A stretch of 64,000 bases of DNA from Mycolicibacterium iranicum (lineage in GTDB: Bacteria; Actinomycetota; Actinomycetes; Mycobacteriales; Mycobacteriaceae), in NCBI RefSeq assembly GCF_002101705.1, contig NZ_LQPC01000020.1, positions 288,334 to 352,333 on the forward strand, written 5' to 3'. Shown here in pieces: positions 26,149 to 35,525 of this stretch. The position numbers and the translations under genes are program-made. Each line of letters starts with the position of its first letter. Within the stretch, counting starts at the first letter, position 1. Below the pieces are notes generated by a model. It made no database searches and was not told the origin of the DNA. It worked only from the letters and a program-made list of their open reading frames with translations.

Positions 26149-29100
26149 ATGGCGTTCCACCTCCACCGGGCCGACCGCACCGATCTACTGGCCGACGGCC
26201 TCGGCGCACTGCTGGCCGTCCCGCCCGCCGATCCGTTCGCCGAAGACCTCGTCCTGGTGTCGGCGCGCGGCACAGAACGGTGGCTCAGCCAGCGGCTCTC
26301 GCACATCCTCGGGGCGAGTTCCGAAGGAGACGGGATCTGCGCCGGTGTGACGTTCCGCCACCCTCGGTCGCTGATCGCCGAACTGACGGGGGCCGTCCAT
26401 GACGACCCGTGGGCACCGGACGCGATGGTATGGCCCTTGCTCGAGGCGATCGACGACAGCCTCGATCAGCCCTGGTGCGCCGCACTGGCCACCCACCTGG
26501 GCCAAGCGGCCACCGGGGAGGAGAAGGAGCTGCGCGCGGGTAGGCGGTACGCGGTCGCCCGTAGGCTTGCCGGCCTGTTCGCGTCCTATGCCAGCCAGCG
26601 ACCGATGCTGCTCGCCGGCTGGGCCGAGGGCCGCACTGGGGACCTGGATGTCGACCTGAGGTGGCAACCAGAGCTCTACCGCGTCCTGCTCGCCAGGGTG
26701 GACGCCGATCCACCACACGTCCGGCATGCGGAAACCATTGCACGACTGCAGGCTTCGCGCAGCGAGTTGCCCGACAGGCTGTCGCTGTTCGGGCACACCC
26801 GGCTGCCTGCCACCGAGGTCGAGCTACTCGCGGCGCTGAGCACCCATCACGAACTGCACCTGTGGCTCCCGCATCCCAGCGAGCGCCTGTGGGAATCGCT
26901 GCGCTCCGTCGGCGGCATTGTGCCCCGCCGCCACGACACCTCGCACCGCGACGCCGGCCATCCCCTGCTCGCCACGCTCGGCCGAGACCTGCGCGAGCTG
27001 CAGCGCGGTCTGCCCGCCGCATTGGAGACCGACGAGTGTCTCGGTTCCGCCGCGCGCCCGGCCACCCTGCTCGGCTGGCTGCAATCCGACATCGCTGCCA
27101 ACGCCGCACGGCCGCAGGGACGTTCCTTCGATCCGGCGGACCGGTCGGTGCAGGTGCACAGCTGCCACGGTCCGGCGCGCCAGATCGACGTACTGCGGGA
27201 GGTGCTGCTCGGTCTGCTCGCCGACGACCCCACACTGGAGCCGCGCGACATCCTTGTCATGTGCCCCGACATCGAGACCTACGCACCGCTGATCGTCGCG
27301 GGCTTCGGTCTCGGGGACGTGGTCGCCGGAGCGCATCCCGCCCACCAGCTGCGGGTGAAACTGGCCGACCGCGCACTCACCCAGACCAATCCGCTGCTGG
27401 CCGTCGCCCGGGAGCTGCTCGGGCTCGCCGGCGGACGTGCCACTGCCAGCGAGGTTCTCAATCTGGCGGAGGCTCCTCCCGTTCGGCACCGCTTCGGATT
27501 CTCCGACGACGACCTCGACGCGATCGGGAACTGGGTGCGTGAGGCCAACATTCGGTGGGGTTTCGACCGCGACCACCGCCATCCGTACGGGGTCGACTTC
27601 GTGCAGAACACCTGGCGTTTTGGGATCGACCGGGTGCTGGCCGGTGTCGCGATGTCGGATGACTCGCACGCCTGGCTGGACACCACCCTTCCCCTCGATG
27701 ACGTGAGCAGCAATCGGGTCGAGCTCGCCGGCCGCCTCGCGGATTACGTCGAGAGCCTGCGGGTCGCCGTCGAATCACTATCGGGGACAGGGCCGTTGAG
27801 CGATTGGCTGACCGCTCTGTCCGCTGGCGTGAACGCGCTGACCGCCGTCGCCGACACCGACCTGTGGCAGATCAGCCAGATGGAGCGCGAGTTCGACGCG
27901 ATCCGCACCGATGCGGGCAGCCGCAGCAACATCATGCTGCGTCTCTCCGATGTCAGGGCGCTACTGGATCGCCACCTCGCGGGACGACCGACACGCGCCA
28001 ACTTCAGGACCGGCACCCTGACGGTGTGCACGATGGTCCCCATGCGATCGGTGCCGCATCGCGTGGTCTGCCTGGTCGGTCTCGACGACGGCGTCTTCCC
28101 CAGATCGGGCGCGATCGACGGTGACGACGTGCTCGCCCGTGAGCCGATGACCGGCGAACGCGACATTCGTTCCGAAGACCGCCAATTGCTGCTCGACGCC
28201 ATCGGCGCGGCGACCGAGAAGCTGGTGCTCACCTATGCGGGGACCAATGAGTACAGCGGTCAGCGCACGCCGCCCGCCGTGCCGGTGGTGGAGCTGCTCG
28301 ACGCACTCGATCTCACCACACCGGAGCCCTTGCGCACGCACGTCCTCATCGAACATCCGTTGCAGCCCTTCGATATCGAGAACGTCACCCCGGGGGCGCT
28401 CGGTATGCCTGCGGGCGAGCCGTTCACCTTCGACACGACGACGCTCGCCGCGGCCCGGGTCGCGGCCGGTCACCGCGAGCAACGTCCCCACCTTCTCGGT
28501 GAGCCGTTGCCCGCGCAGCCGCCCACCGATGTCGCGCTCGACGAGCTCGTCGCGTTCTTCCGCGACCCCGTCAAGGGCTTCTTCCGGGCACTGGATTACA
28601 CCCTGCCGTGGGATGTCGACGCCATCGACGACGCTATGCCTGTCGACGTCGATGCGTTGCAGGAGTGGAAGATCGGCGACCGGATGCTCGACGACATGCT
28701 GCGCGGCATGACGCCCGGTGACGCGCAGCAAGCGGAGTGGCGCCGCGGGTCGCTCCCTCCCGGACGCCTCGGCTGGCGCAGGAGCCAGGAGATCGCGGCG
28801 CGCTCGGCCGCCCTGTCCGACGCGGCGCGGCAGCACCGCAACCAAGAGCCGAGGGCGGTCGACATCGACGTCCAGATCGGGCCGCATCGGCGGGTCACCG
28901 GCACCGTCCCGGGGCTGTACGGCGAGCGGATGGTGGACGTCACGTACTCCAAACTGGACGGTAGACACCTGCTGGCGTCCTGGATTCGGTTGGTGGCATT
29001 GACCGCTCGCCATTCGGGCACGGACTGGCTGGCGGTGTGTATCGGTCGGGGCGGGAGAGGTGCCGAGACGAAACAGCGTGTGCTCGGACCGCCGGAGTCC

Positions 29101-29436
29101 GCAGCCGATGTGTTGCGCGACCTGGTCGCGATGTACGACGCGGGTCGGCGCGTACCAATTCCGCTGCCGCTCAAGACGTCCTACGCGTGGGCCCAGGCGC
29201 GGTACAGCCGCGGCTGGCCGGAACGCGAGGCCCGCTTCAGGTGGAACACGGGCAAGTTCCCCGGTGAGAACTCCCAGCCTGCGCACGAACTCGTCTGGGG
29301 TCGGCGTTCCCCGGTCGAGGTCCTGATGACACCGGTGCGGCCCGGAGAGGAGTGCGACGGCGAGAAGACTCGGCTGGGCGCCTACGCCGCACGGCTGTGG
29401 CTGCCGATGCTGCATGCTGAGAGGGCCGCAGAGTGA
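26149..29436 (+). CDS. recC: Exodeoxyribonuclease V subunit RecC
   Basis: A 1095-residue RecC, the subunit of RecBCD that splits the DNA strands and recognises Chi. It has degenerate helicase folds rather than working motifs. Recognisable family segments are LVLVSARGTERWLSQRLSHI near 33-52, VQVHSCHGPARQIDVLREVL near 331-350, and VCLVGLDDGVFPR in the middle. The C-terminal RecB-nuclease-like fold contains VDVTYSKL but no catalytic set. The recB GTG overlaps its stop (GTGA), so both are translated together. In mycobacteria RecBCD acts mainly in single-strand annealing repair. Confidence 0.96.
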   Translation: MAFHLHRADRTDLLADGLGALLAVPPADPFAEDLVLVSARGTERWLSQRLSHILGASSEGDGICAGVTFRHPRSLIAELTGAVHDDPWAPDAMVWPLLEAIDDSLDQPWCAALATHLGQAATGEEKELRAGRRYAVARRLAGLFASYASQRPMLLAGWAEGRTGDLDVDLRWQPELYRVLLARVDADPPHVRHAETIARLQASRSELPDRLSLFGHTRLPATEVELLAALSTHHELHLWLPHPSERLWESLRSVGGIVPRRHDTSHRDAGHPLLATLGRDLRELQRGLPAALETDECLGSAARPATLLGWLQSDIAANAARPQGRSFDPADRSVQVHSCHGPARQIDVLREVLLGLLADDPTLEPRDILVMCPDIETYAPLIVAGFGLGDVVAGAHPAHQLRVKLADRALTQTNPLLAVARELLGLAGGRATASEVLNLAEAPPVRHRFGFSDDDLDAIGNWVREANIRWGFDRDHRHPYGVDFVQNTWRFGIDRVLAGVAMSDDSHAWLDTTLPLDDVSSNRVELAGRLADYVESLRVAVESLSGTGPLSDWLTALSAGVNALTAVADTDLWQISQMEREFDAIRTDAGSRSNIMLRLSDVRALLDRHLAGRPTRANFRTGTLTVCTMVPMRSVPHRVVCLVGLDDGVFPRSGAIDGDDVLAREPMTGERDIRSEDRQLLLDAIGAATEKLVLTYAGTNEYSGQRTPPAVPVVELLDALDLTTPEPLRTHVLIEHPLQPFDIENVTPGALGMPAGEPFTFDTTTLAAARVAAGHREQRPHLLGEPLPAQPPTDVALDELVAFFRDPVKGFFRALDYTLPWDVDAIDDAMPVDVDALQEWKIGDRMLDDMLRGMTPGDAQQAEWRRGSLPPGRLGWRRSQEIAARSAALSDAARQHRNQEPRAVDIDVQIGPHRRVTGTVPGLYGERMVDVTYSKLDGRHLLASWIRLVALTARHSGTDWLAVCIGRGGRGAETKQRVLGPPESAADVLRDLVAMYDAGRRVPIPLPLKTSYAWAQARYSRGWPEREARFRWNTGKFPGENSQPAHELVWGRRSPVEVLMTPVRPGEECDGEKTRLGAYAARLWLPMLHAERAAE

Positions 29437-32400
29437 CAGGACCCTTCGAAGACACGGAACCTTTCGATCTTCTCGGCCCGCTGCCGGCACCGCGGACCAC
29501 GACAGTGCTGGAAGCCAGTGCCGGGACAGGCAAGACGTTCGCCCTGGCCGGGCTCGTCACCCGCTACGTCGCCGAAGGTGTGGCGCCCCTGGACCAGATG
29601 CTGCTGATCACGTTCGGCCGCGCGGCCAGTCAGGAGCTACGGGAACGGGTGCGCAGCCAGATCCGGGATGCGCTGCGGGCTTTCGACGATCCGGCAACGC
29701 CGGCAGACAACGAGATCATTGCGCATCTACTGGCCGGCTCCCCGGAGGAGCGCGCGGAACGTCAGCGGCGGCTGCGTGACGCACTGGCCGGTTTCGACGC
29801 CGCGACGATCGCCACCACGCATCAGTTCTGTCAGCTGGTGCTGCGCTCGCTCGGCGTGGCCGGTGACACCGATTCCGGTGTCGAGCTGGTGGAGAGCCTC
29901 GACGATCTGGTGGCCGAGATCGTCGACGATGTGTACCTGGCGCATTTCGGGCAGCAGCGAGACGAACCGCTTCTGTCCTACGATGCCGCGCTGAGCCTGG
30001 CGCGCGAGGTCGTTGCCAACGCGCACACCGAGCTGAGGCCGCAGGATCCGGCGCCCGGCTTCGATCCCGCGGTACGGGTGCACTTCGCGAGAGCGGTGTG
30101 CGCGGAGCTGGAAACGCGCAAGCGCAAGCTCGGGATCCTGCACTACGACGACCTGCTGTCACGGCTGGCCGACGCGCTGGAGGCGCCGAATTCGCCGGCC
30201 AGAGCACGGATGCAGCGCCGGTGGTCGATCGTGATGGTCGATGAGTTCCAGGACACCGATCCGGTGCAGTGGCAGGTGATCGACCGCGCATTCAGCGGAC
30301 GCTCCACGGTGATCCTGATCGGCGATCCCAAGCAGGCGATCTACGCGTTCCGGGGTGGCGACATCGTGACCTACCTGCATGCCGCGTCGACCGCGGGCGT
30401 GCGCAAGACCCTCGGCACCAACTACCGCAGCGACGGACCTCTGGTCGACAGCCTGCAGGCCGTCATGCGGGGCGCCCAGCTCGGAGATCCGCGGATCGTC
30501 GTACACCACGTCGAGGCGAACCACAGCGAGCACCGTCTCCAGGGCGCGCCGCACAACGCGCCGTTCCGGCTGCGGGTGGTCAACCGGGACCAGTTCGGTA
30601 CCAGACCCGACCGCGTCATCCCGATCGACAAATTGCGCCAGCACATCCCGACGGACCTCGCGGCAGACGTCAAGGCGCTGCTGGCGAGCGGGGCGACATT
30701 CTGCGCAGACACGCTTGAACCCAAGCACGTCGCGGTCATCGTGGAGAGCCACCGCGACGGTCATGCCTGCTTCGACGCACTCACCCGGGCCGGGGTGCCC
30801 GCCGTCTACACCGGCGACTCGGATGTGTTCAGCTCCTCCGCTGCCGACGACTGGCTGTGCCTGCTCGAGGCCTTCGATCAGCCGCACCGCTCCGGGTTGG
30901 TGCGGGCCGCCGCGACGACGATGTTTTTCGGCAACACCGCTCAAGACCTTGCACAGCAGGGCGATTCGCTGACCGACGAGGTCGCCGAGACGCTACGCAA
31001 GTGGGCGGATTTCGCGCGCGAGCGGGGTGTCGCGGCGGTGTTCGCCGCCGCACAGCTGCGCGGCATGGACGAGCGGGTGCTGTCCTGGGTCGACGGCGAG
31101 CGGCACATGACCGATCTCGCCCATCTGACCCAGGTGCTGCACGACACCGCCCACCGCGAGCACTTCAGCCTGCCGGCGCTGCGTGACTGGTTGCGCACGC
31201 AGCGAGGTGAGCGCGGCGGAACCGTCGAGCGCAACCGGCGCCTGGACAGCGATGCAGCGGCGGTGCAGATCATGACCGTGTGGGTGAGCAAAGGTCTGCA
31301 GTTTCCGGTCGTGTACCTGCCGTTCGCGTTCAACCGCAACATCCAGACGCGCGACGTGACGATGTTCCACGACGGGGACACCCGCTGCCTGCACATCGGC
31401 GGCGAGCTCAGCCCCGACTTCACGGCGGTGCAGCAGCAGGGTCGGCGTGAGGCCGCCGGAGACGACGTCCGCCTCACCTACGTCGCGATGACCCGCGCAC
31501 AGTCGCAGGTGGTGGCGTGGTGGGCCCCGTCCAACGACGAACCCAACGGCGGTCTGTCACGACTGCTGCGCGGCCGTGCGCCAGGCGACCCGGTGATACC
31601 GGACCGCTGCGATCCCGCACGCATCGACGACCCCGACGCGATGGCTCTGCTGCGCGCATGGGCGGACCGGGGCGGGCCCGTCCTCGAGGAGTCGATCGTC
31701 GCCCCCCTGGCGGACATCGAATCACCCGCTCCCCCAGACGAATTAAAAGCGCGACACTTTCATCGCCGTATCGACGCCTCGTGGCGGCGGACGTCCTACT
31801 CAGGACTGGTGCGGGCGGCCGACGCCGCGCCGGGTGTCAGCAGCGAACCCGAGGTCGTCGAGCTCGACGACGAGACCGGCGAGGTGCCGCTACCCGAGCC
31901 GCCTGCCGATCCCGCGACCCCGGAGGTGCCGTCCCCGATGGGCGAACTGCCGATGGGCGCGACGTTCGGCACGCTGGTTCACGCCGTACTCGAGACGGCC
32001 GACCCGCTCGCCACCGACCTTGCGACCGAACTGGAAGCCAGGATCGGCGAGCACTCGCTGTGGTGGCCGGTCGACGTCGCACCGGCCGACCTCGCCGCGG
32101 CGTTGGTCCCGATGCACGACACGCCGCTGGGGCCGCTGCTGCCCGGCGTGACGCTGCGCGACATCGGCTTACGAGACCGGTTGCGCGAGTTGGAATTCGA
32201 GTTCCCGCTCGCCGGGGGTGACCGGCGCGGCACGGCTCCGGTGATCTCCCTGGCCGATGTCGGCCACCTGCTCGGCGAGCACCTACCCTCCGACGACTTG
32301 CTGGCACCCTACGCCGACCGATTGACCGGCAGCGCGCTGGCCACCCAGCCCCTGAAGGGTTACCTGAACGGCTCACTGGACGCGGTGCTGCGCGTCGACG

Positions 32401-32753
32401 GCCGCTACGTCGTCGTCGACTACAAGACGAACTGGCTGGGCGAGCCGGGGCGGCCGCTGACCGCCGCGGATTACCGGCGGCCACGTCTGGCGGAGGCGAT
32501 GCTGCACTCCGACTATCCGCTGCAGGCGCTTCTGTACTGCGTTGTGCTGCACCGTTTCCTGAGGTGGCGAGTGCCCGGATACTCACCGCAGGAACACATC
32601 GGCGGGGTGTTGTACCTGTTCGTGCGAGGGATGTGCGGTGCGGGCACGCCGGTGGTCGACGGGCATCCGGCGGGGGTCTTCAGCTGGCAGCCACCCGCGA
32701 TGCTGATCGAGGCGCTCTCCGCTCTGTTGGACGTCGGAGCGGAGGCGGTATGA
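29433..32753 (+). CDS. recB: Exodeoxyribonuclease V subunit RecB
   Basis: A 1106-residue UvrD-type 3'-5' helicase with a C-terminal nuclease. Walker A is EASAGTGKTFALAG near 27-40. Walker B is IVMVDEFQDTDPVQWQ, later motifs are GDPKQAIYAFRGGDI and TVWVSKGLQFPVVYLP, and RLTYVAMTRAQSQV is motif VI. The nuclease domain has DAVLRVDGRYVVVDYKTNWL near 985-1000, with the Asp-Tyr-Lys of RecB nucleases. It uses GTG 29433 overlapping the recC stop, and its own stop overlaps the recD start. Confidence 0.97.
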   Translation: MTGPFEDTEPFDLLGPLPAPRTTTVLEASAGTGKTFALAGLVTRYVAEGVAPLDQMLLITFGRAASQELRERVRSQIRDALRAFDDPATPADNEIIAHLLAGSPEERAERQRRLRDALAGFDAATIATTHQFCQLVLRSLGVAGDTDSGVELVESLDDLVAEIVDDVYLAHFGQQRDEPLLSYDAALSLAREVVANAHTELRPQDPAPGFDPAVRVHFARAVCAELETRKRKLGILHYDDLLSRLADALEAPNSPARARMQRRWSIVMVDEFQDTDPVQWQVIDRAFSGRSTVILIGDPKQAIYAFRGGDIVTYLHAASTAGVRKTLGTNYRSDGPLVDSLQAVMRGAQLGDPRIVVHHVEANHSEHRLQGAPHNAPFRLRVVNRDQFGTRPDRVIPIDKLRQHIPTDLAADVKALLASGATFCADTLEPKHVAVIVESHRDGHACFDALTRAGVPAVYTGDSDVFSSSAADDWLCLLEAFDQPHRSGLVRAAATTMFFGNTAQDLAQQGDSLTDEVAETLRKWADFARERGVAAVFAAAQLRGMDERVLSWVDGERHMTDLAHLTQVLHDTAHREHFSLPALRDWLRTQRGERGGTVERNRRLDSDAAAVQIMTVWVSKGLQFPVVYLPFAFNRNIQTRDVTMFHDGDTRCLHIGGELSPDFTAVQQQGRREAAGDDVRLTYVAMTRAQSQVVAWWAPSNDEPNGGLSRLLRGRAPGDPVIPDRCDPARIDDPDAMALLRAWADRGGPVLEESIVAPLADIESPAPPDELKARHFHRRIDASWRRTSYSGLVRAADAAPGVSSEPEVVELDDETGEVPLPEPPADPATPEVPSPMGELPMGATFGTLVHAVLETADPLATDLATELEARIGEHSLWWPVDVAPADLAAALVPMHDTPLGPLLPGVTLRDIGLRDRLRELEFEFPLAGGDRRGTAPVISLADVGHLLGEHLPSDDLLAPYADRLTGSALATQPLKGYLNGSLDAVLRVDGRYVVVDYKTNWLGEPGRPLTAADYRRPRLAEAMLHSDYPLQALLYCVVLHRFLRWRVPGYSPQEHIGGVLYLFVRGMCGAGTPVVDGHPAGVFSWQPPAMLIEALSALLDVGAEAV

Positions 32754-34474
32754 CGATCGACGCCTTTGCCGAACTGTTGGAGCCTGCGGATCTTCATGTG
32801 GCACAACGATTGAGCGCGCTGGGCAAAGAAGCCGACGACCGGGTCGCACTCGCCGTCGCGCTGGCGGTGCGGGCGGTGCGGGGCGGGTCGGTCTGTGTGG
32901 ACCTGCGAGCGATCGCCGAGCAGGTCGGGATGCCGGAGCTGCCCTGGCCCGAACCACGGCGGTGGCGCGACGCCGTCGAGGCCAGCGCGCTGGCCGGCCT
33001 GCAGGTGCTACGTCTGTACTCGGACACGACGACGGATCTGCTCTACCTCGATCGCTACTGGCGGGAGGAACAGCAGGTGTGCGACGACGTGTTGGCGCTG
33101 TTGGCCGCGCCGCCGCGCACCGCCGTGCCCGACCTCGCCCGTCTGTTCCCCGCCGGATGGGAGGAGCAGCGGGCCGCCGCCGACGCCGCATTGCGGCAAC
33201 CGCTGACGGTGCTGACCGGCGGGCCGGGCACCGGGAAGACGACGACCGTCGCCCGGCTGCTGGCCGCGATCGCCGAGCAGGCCGACAGCGCAGGTGCCCC
33301 TCCGCCGCGGATGGCGCTGGCCGCACCCACCGGAAAGGCCGCTGCCCGGCTCGCCGACGCGGTGGCGGGTGAGGTCGGCAAGCTCGCCGACGTCGATCAG
33401 GCCAGGCTCTCGGGGCTGCGGGCGACGACGCTGCACCGGCTGCTCGGCAGCCGCCCGGACACCTCGTCGCGATTCCGTCATCACCGCGGCAACCGCCTCC
33501 CCCACGACGTGATCGTGGTCGACGAGACGTCGATGGTGTCGCTGACGATGATGGCCCGGCTGCTGGAAGCGGTGCGCCCCGATGCCCGGCTGTTGTTCGT
33601 CGGCGATCCCGATCAGCTCGCCTCCGTCGACGCCGGGGCCGTGCTCGCCGATCTCGTCGAAGGGCTTGGCGGCAACAGGGCGAGCGAAGCGACGGGAAAA
33701 AGGCCCAGGGCGAGCGAAGCGACGGGAAATAGATCCGGAGTCGTCGAGCTTCAGACCTCGCACCGCTTCGGGGAGGCAATCGGCGCGCTGGCCCAGGCGA
33801 TCCGCGCCGGCGACGCCGATGCCACCGTCGATCTGCTGCGTGGGGGCGGAGACGCGGTCGCGTGGCTCGACACCGATGACCCGTCCGACGCCCTGCGTGA
33901 GCCACTGGCCGAGCGGGCGGCTGCGCTGCGGGAGGCCGCGCTCCTCGGCGACGCCGGGTCGGCCCTGGCCATCCTGGACACGCACCGGCTGCTGTGCGCG
34001 CATCGCAACGGCCCCTACGGGGTGACGCAGTGGAATCGCCGGGTGGAACGCTGGCTCTCGGACCGAACAGGGCAGTCGATGTGGTCGCAGTGGTACCCCG
34101 GCAGGCCGCTGCTGGTCACCGCCAATGACTACGGGCTGGGCGTCTACAACGGCGACACGGGCGTCGTCGTCGCGGCGCCGGAGGGGCTGCGGGCGCACAT
34201 CGGTGCGCTGCAGTTCGCGCCGGGGCGCCTGGGCGAGGTCGACACGATGTTCGCGATGACGATCCACAAGAGCCAGGGCAGTCAAGCCGACGAGGTGACG
34301 GTGCTGATGCCGCCCGCGGATTCCCGATTGCTGACCCGCGAGCTGTTCTACACCGCCGTCACCCGGGCCAAGAAACGCGTCCAGGTCGTCGGCACCGAGG
34401 CATCGGTGCGCGCCGCGGTCGGCCGCCGCGCCACCCGCGCTTCCGGCCTGGCCCGGCGCTTGGCCTCCCGGTAG
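32750..34474 (+). CDS. recD: Exodeoxyribonuclease V subunit RecD
   Basis: A 574-residue 5'-3' helicase subunit. Walker A is LTGGPGTGKTTTVARLL near 154-170, then VVDETSMVSLTMMARLLE, FVGDPDQLASVDAGAVL and MTIHKSQGSQADEVTVLMP near the C-terminus. ATG 32750 overlaps the recB stop (ATGA) and gives the family length; an open frame runs back to 32564 inside recB. Between GDPDQLAS and the conserved ELQTSHRFGEAIGALA, two 10-residue tandem copies of RASEATG(K/N)R(P/S) are inserted by a 30-bp DNA duplication, in a loop where length is probably tolerated. Confidence 0.95.
   Translation: MTIDAFAELLEPADLHVAQRLSALGKEADDRVALAVALAVRAVRGGSVCVDLRAIAEQVGMPELPWPEPRRWRDAVEASALAGLQVLRLYSDTTTDLLYLDRYWREEQQVCDDVLALLAAPPRTAVPDLARLFPAGWEEQRAAADAALRQPLTVLTGGPGTGKTTTVARLLAAIAEQADSAGAPPPRMALAAPTGKAAARLADAVAGEVGKLADVDQARLSGLRATTLHRLLGSRPDTSSRFRHHRGNRLPHDVIVVDETSMVSLTMMARLLEAVRPDARLLFVGDPDQLASVDAGAVLADLVEGLGGNRASEATGKRPRASEATGNRSGVVELQTSHRFGEAIGALAQAIRAGDADATVDLLRGGGDAVAWLDTDDPSDALREPLAERAAALREAALLGDAGSALAILDTHRLLCAHRNGPYGVTQWNRRVERWLSDRTGQSMWSQWYPGRPLLVTANDYGLGVYNGDTGVVVAAPEGLRAHIGALQFAPGRLGEVDTMFAMTIHKSQGSQADEVTVLMPPADSRLLTRELFYTAVTRAKKRVQVVGTEASVRAAVGRRATRASGLARRLASR
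33676..33729 (+). repeat. In-frame 30-bp tandem repeat within recD
   Basis: A 24-base unit starting CAGGGCGAGCGAAGCGACGG is present at 33676-33699 and again at 33706-33729, with a period of 30 bases. It adds ten-residue repeats without breaking the recD frame. Confidence 0.85.
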
Positions 34475-34478
34475 TTTC

Positions 34479-34539
34479 GCCGAAACTGCATTCCACGCGG
34501 CCCGTTCTCGAACTTCTTCGCCGCCAGTGCAGTCTCGGC
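34479..34539. repeat. Inverted repeat of the GCCGAAACTGCA type
   Basis: GCCGAAACTGCA at 34479-34490 is matched 11 of 12 by the reverse complement of TGCAGTCTCGGC at 34528-34539. It lies five bases after the recD stop and probably ends the recCBD transcript. The left arm continues as ATTCCACGCG, identical to the copy at 59882. Confidence 0.6.
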
Positions 34540-34646
34540 GGGCCGCCAGAAATGATTTTGCGGTCTTGGCGGTTTAAACCGTTGTCAGAACCGCGCGATT
34601 CGCTCCACGGCTCCGACCCGAACAAGGGAAGAGCAGGAAACCACTC

Positions 34647-34931
34647 ATGAAGTACCTCACCATCGCCACCGGCATTGCTGCCGGACTCGCTGCCGCGGCC
34701 TTCGGGCTGGCCGGTGCCGCGAGTGCGGGGCCGTCAGGTCCCGGGAGCGCGAGCGAGACCATCAGCCAGCTCGAAAAGCTGGGCAATCGGGTCATCGTCG
34801 ACCGGTTGTCGGACGTCCCGCTGCAGGAGGCCTCGGTGGTCTCCGTGCGCACGGGCGCCGATGTCCGGGAAATGGCCTGGGACGCCGACAGCGCCGGGGC
34901 GGAGGGCCTCGTCTACGTCGCCGTCCGCTAG
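34647..34931 (+). CDS. Small secreted protein, paralogue A
   Basis: A 94-residue exported protein. The signal peptide MKYLTIATGIAAGLAAAAFG ends in an Ala-Ser-Ala cleavage site near residue 27. The mature part contains ETISQLEKLGNRVIVDRLSD and ends in a strand LVYVAVR. It is related in layout to the gene at 35082-35390 (shared TIS-LE--GNRV-(I/V)-RLS core and a C-terminal V-VR). This small secreted family is common in mycobacteria and has no assigned role. A clear hairpin follows. Confidence 0.75.
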   Translation: MKYLTIATGIAAGLAAAAFGLAGAASAGPSGPGSASETISQLEKLGNRVIVDRLSDVPLQEASVVSVRTGADVREMAWDADSAGAEGLVYVAVR

Positions 34932-34943
34932 TACGCCACGCAG

Positions 34944-34975
34944 AAGGGGCGTCCCGCAAATGCGGGGCGCCCTTT
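34944..34975 (+). terminator. Terminator hairpin after paralogue A
   Basis: AAGGGGCGTCCCGCA at 34944-34958 and TGCGGGGCGCCCTTT at 34961-34975 form a 15-bp stem with two wobble pairs and a two-base loop. It starts 13 bases after the stop codon of the upstream small secreted protein. Confidence 0.75.
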
Positions 34976-35081
34976 CCGCATTTTCCCGCATTTTCCCGCC
35001 CGAACTATCCATGTAACGAATCTCCGGGACGACGACACCATTCAGCGGTATCCGAATACACCAGAAAGAGGACGGACCGCC

Positions 35082-35390
35082 ATGAACATCATGCCCACCC
35101 GCAAGACCATCGCCGCAGCGGCCGGGTTGGCCGCCGCTGCGGCCGTCATCGGTTTCGCCGCCCCGGCGGCCGCCGCCCCGATGGGCGGCGCCGTCTCCAC
35201 GATCAGCATGCTGGAGGCCGAAGGCAACCGCGTCCTCATCCACCGGCTGTCCGCGACGCCGTTGGACCAGGCCGAAGTCGTCCGCATCACCCGCGGCCCG
35301 GCGGTCCGAGGAACCGTTATGGATGAATTCAGCAACCGGACCTACCAGCAGACGATCACCGGTTACGTGTACTACGTCAGCGTGCGCTGA
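35082..35390 (+). CDS. Small secreted protein, paralogue B
   Basis: A 102-residue exported protein. An Ala-rich signal peptide (TIAAAAGLAAAAAVIGFAAP) is cleaved near AAAA-PMGG. The mature part has STISMLEAEGNRVLIHRLSA followed by PLDQAEVVRITRGP and ends YVYYVSVR. It is a tandem paralogue of the gene at 34647-34931. ATG 35082 has AGAGGA upstream; ATG 35091 is the alternative. Function unknown. Confidence 0.75.
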   Translation: MNIMPTRKTIAAAAGLAAAAAVIGFAAPAAAAPMGGAVSTISMLEAEGNRVLIHRLSATPLDQAEVVRITRGPAVRGTVMDEFSNRTYQQTITGYVYYVSVR

Positions 35391-35399
35391 AGCATCGCC

Positions 35400-35438
35400 A
35401 TCCGCCGAGACTGCGTCACCGATGCGGTCTCGGCGGAT
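35400..35438 (+). terminator. Hairpin after paralogue B
   Basis: ATCCGCCGAGAC at 35400-35411 is perfectly complementary to GTCTCGGCGGAT at 35427-35438 with a 15-base loop. It starts ten bases past the stop of the small secreted protein. The CCGAGACTGC core resembles the repeats at 34479 and 59882. Confidence 0.65.
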
Positions 35439-35525
35439 CCGCATGTTCCGATCGTCACCGAACAGTCGCTATTTTGTCGGTGAGCCGATAGCCGTTCACG
35501 ACCACATCGGAGAGATCGTTGGCAC

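Noticed and set aside
27961..29490. Open frame of 509 codons on the minus strand
   Set aside because: Antisense shadow of recC; no ribosome site and no recognisable fold.
32583..33905. Open frame of 440 codons on the minus strand
   Set aside because: Antisense shadow of recB and recD with Arg/Pro-rich translation.
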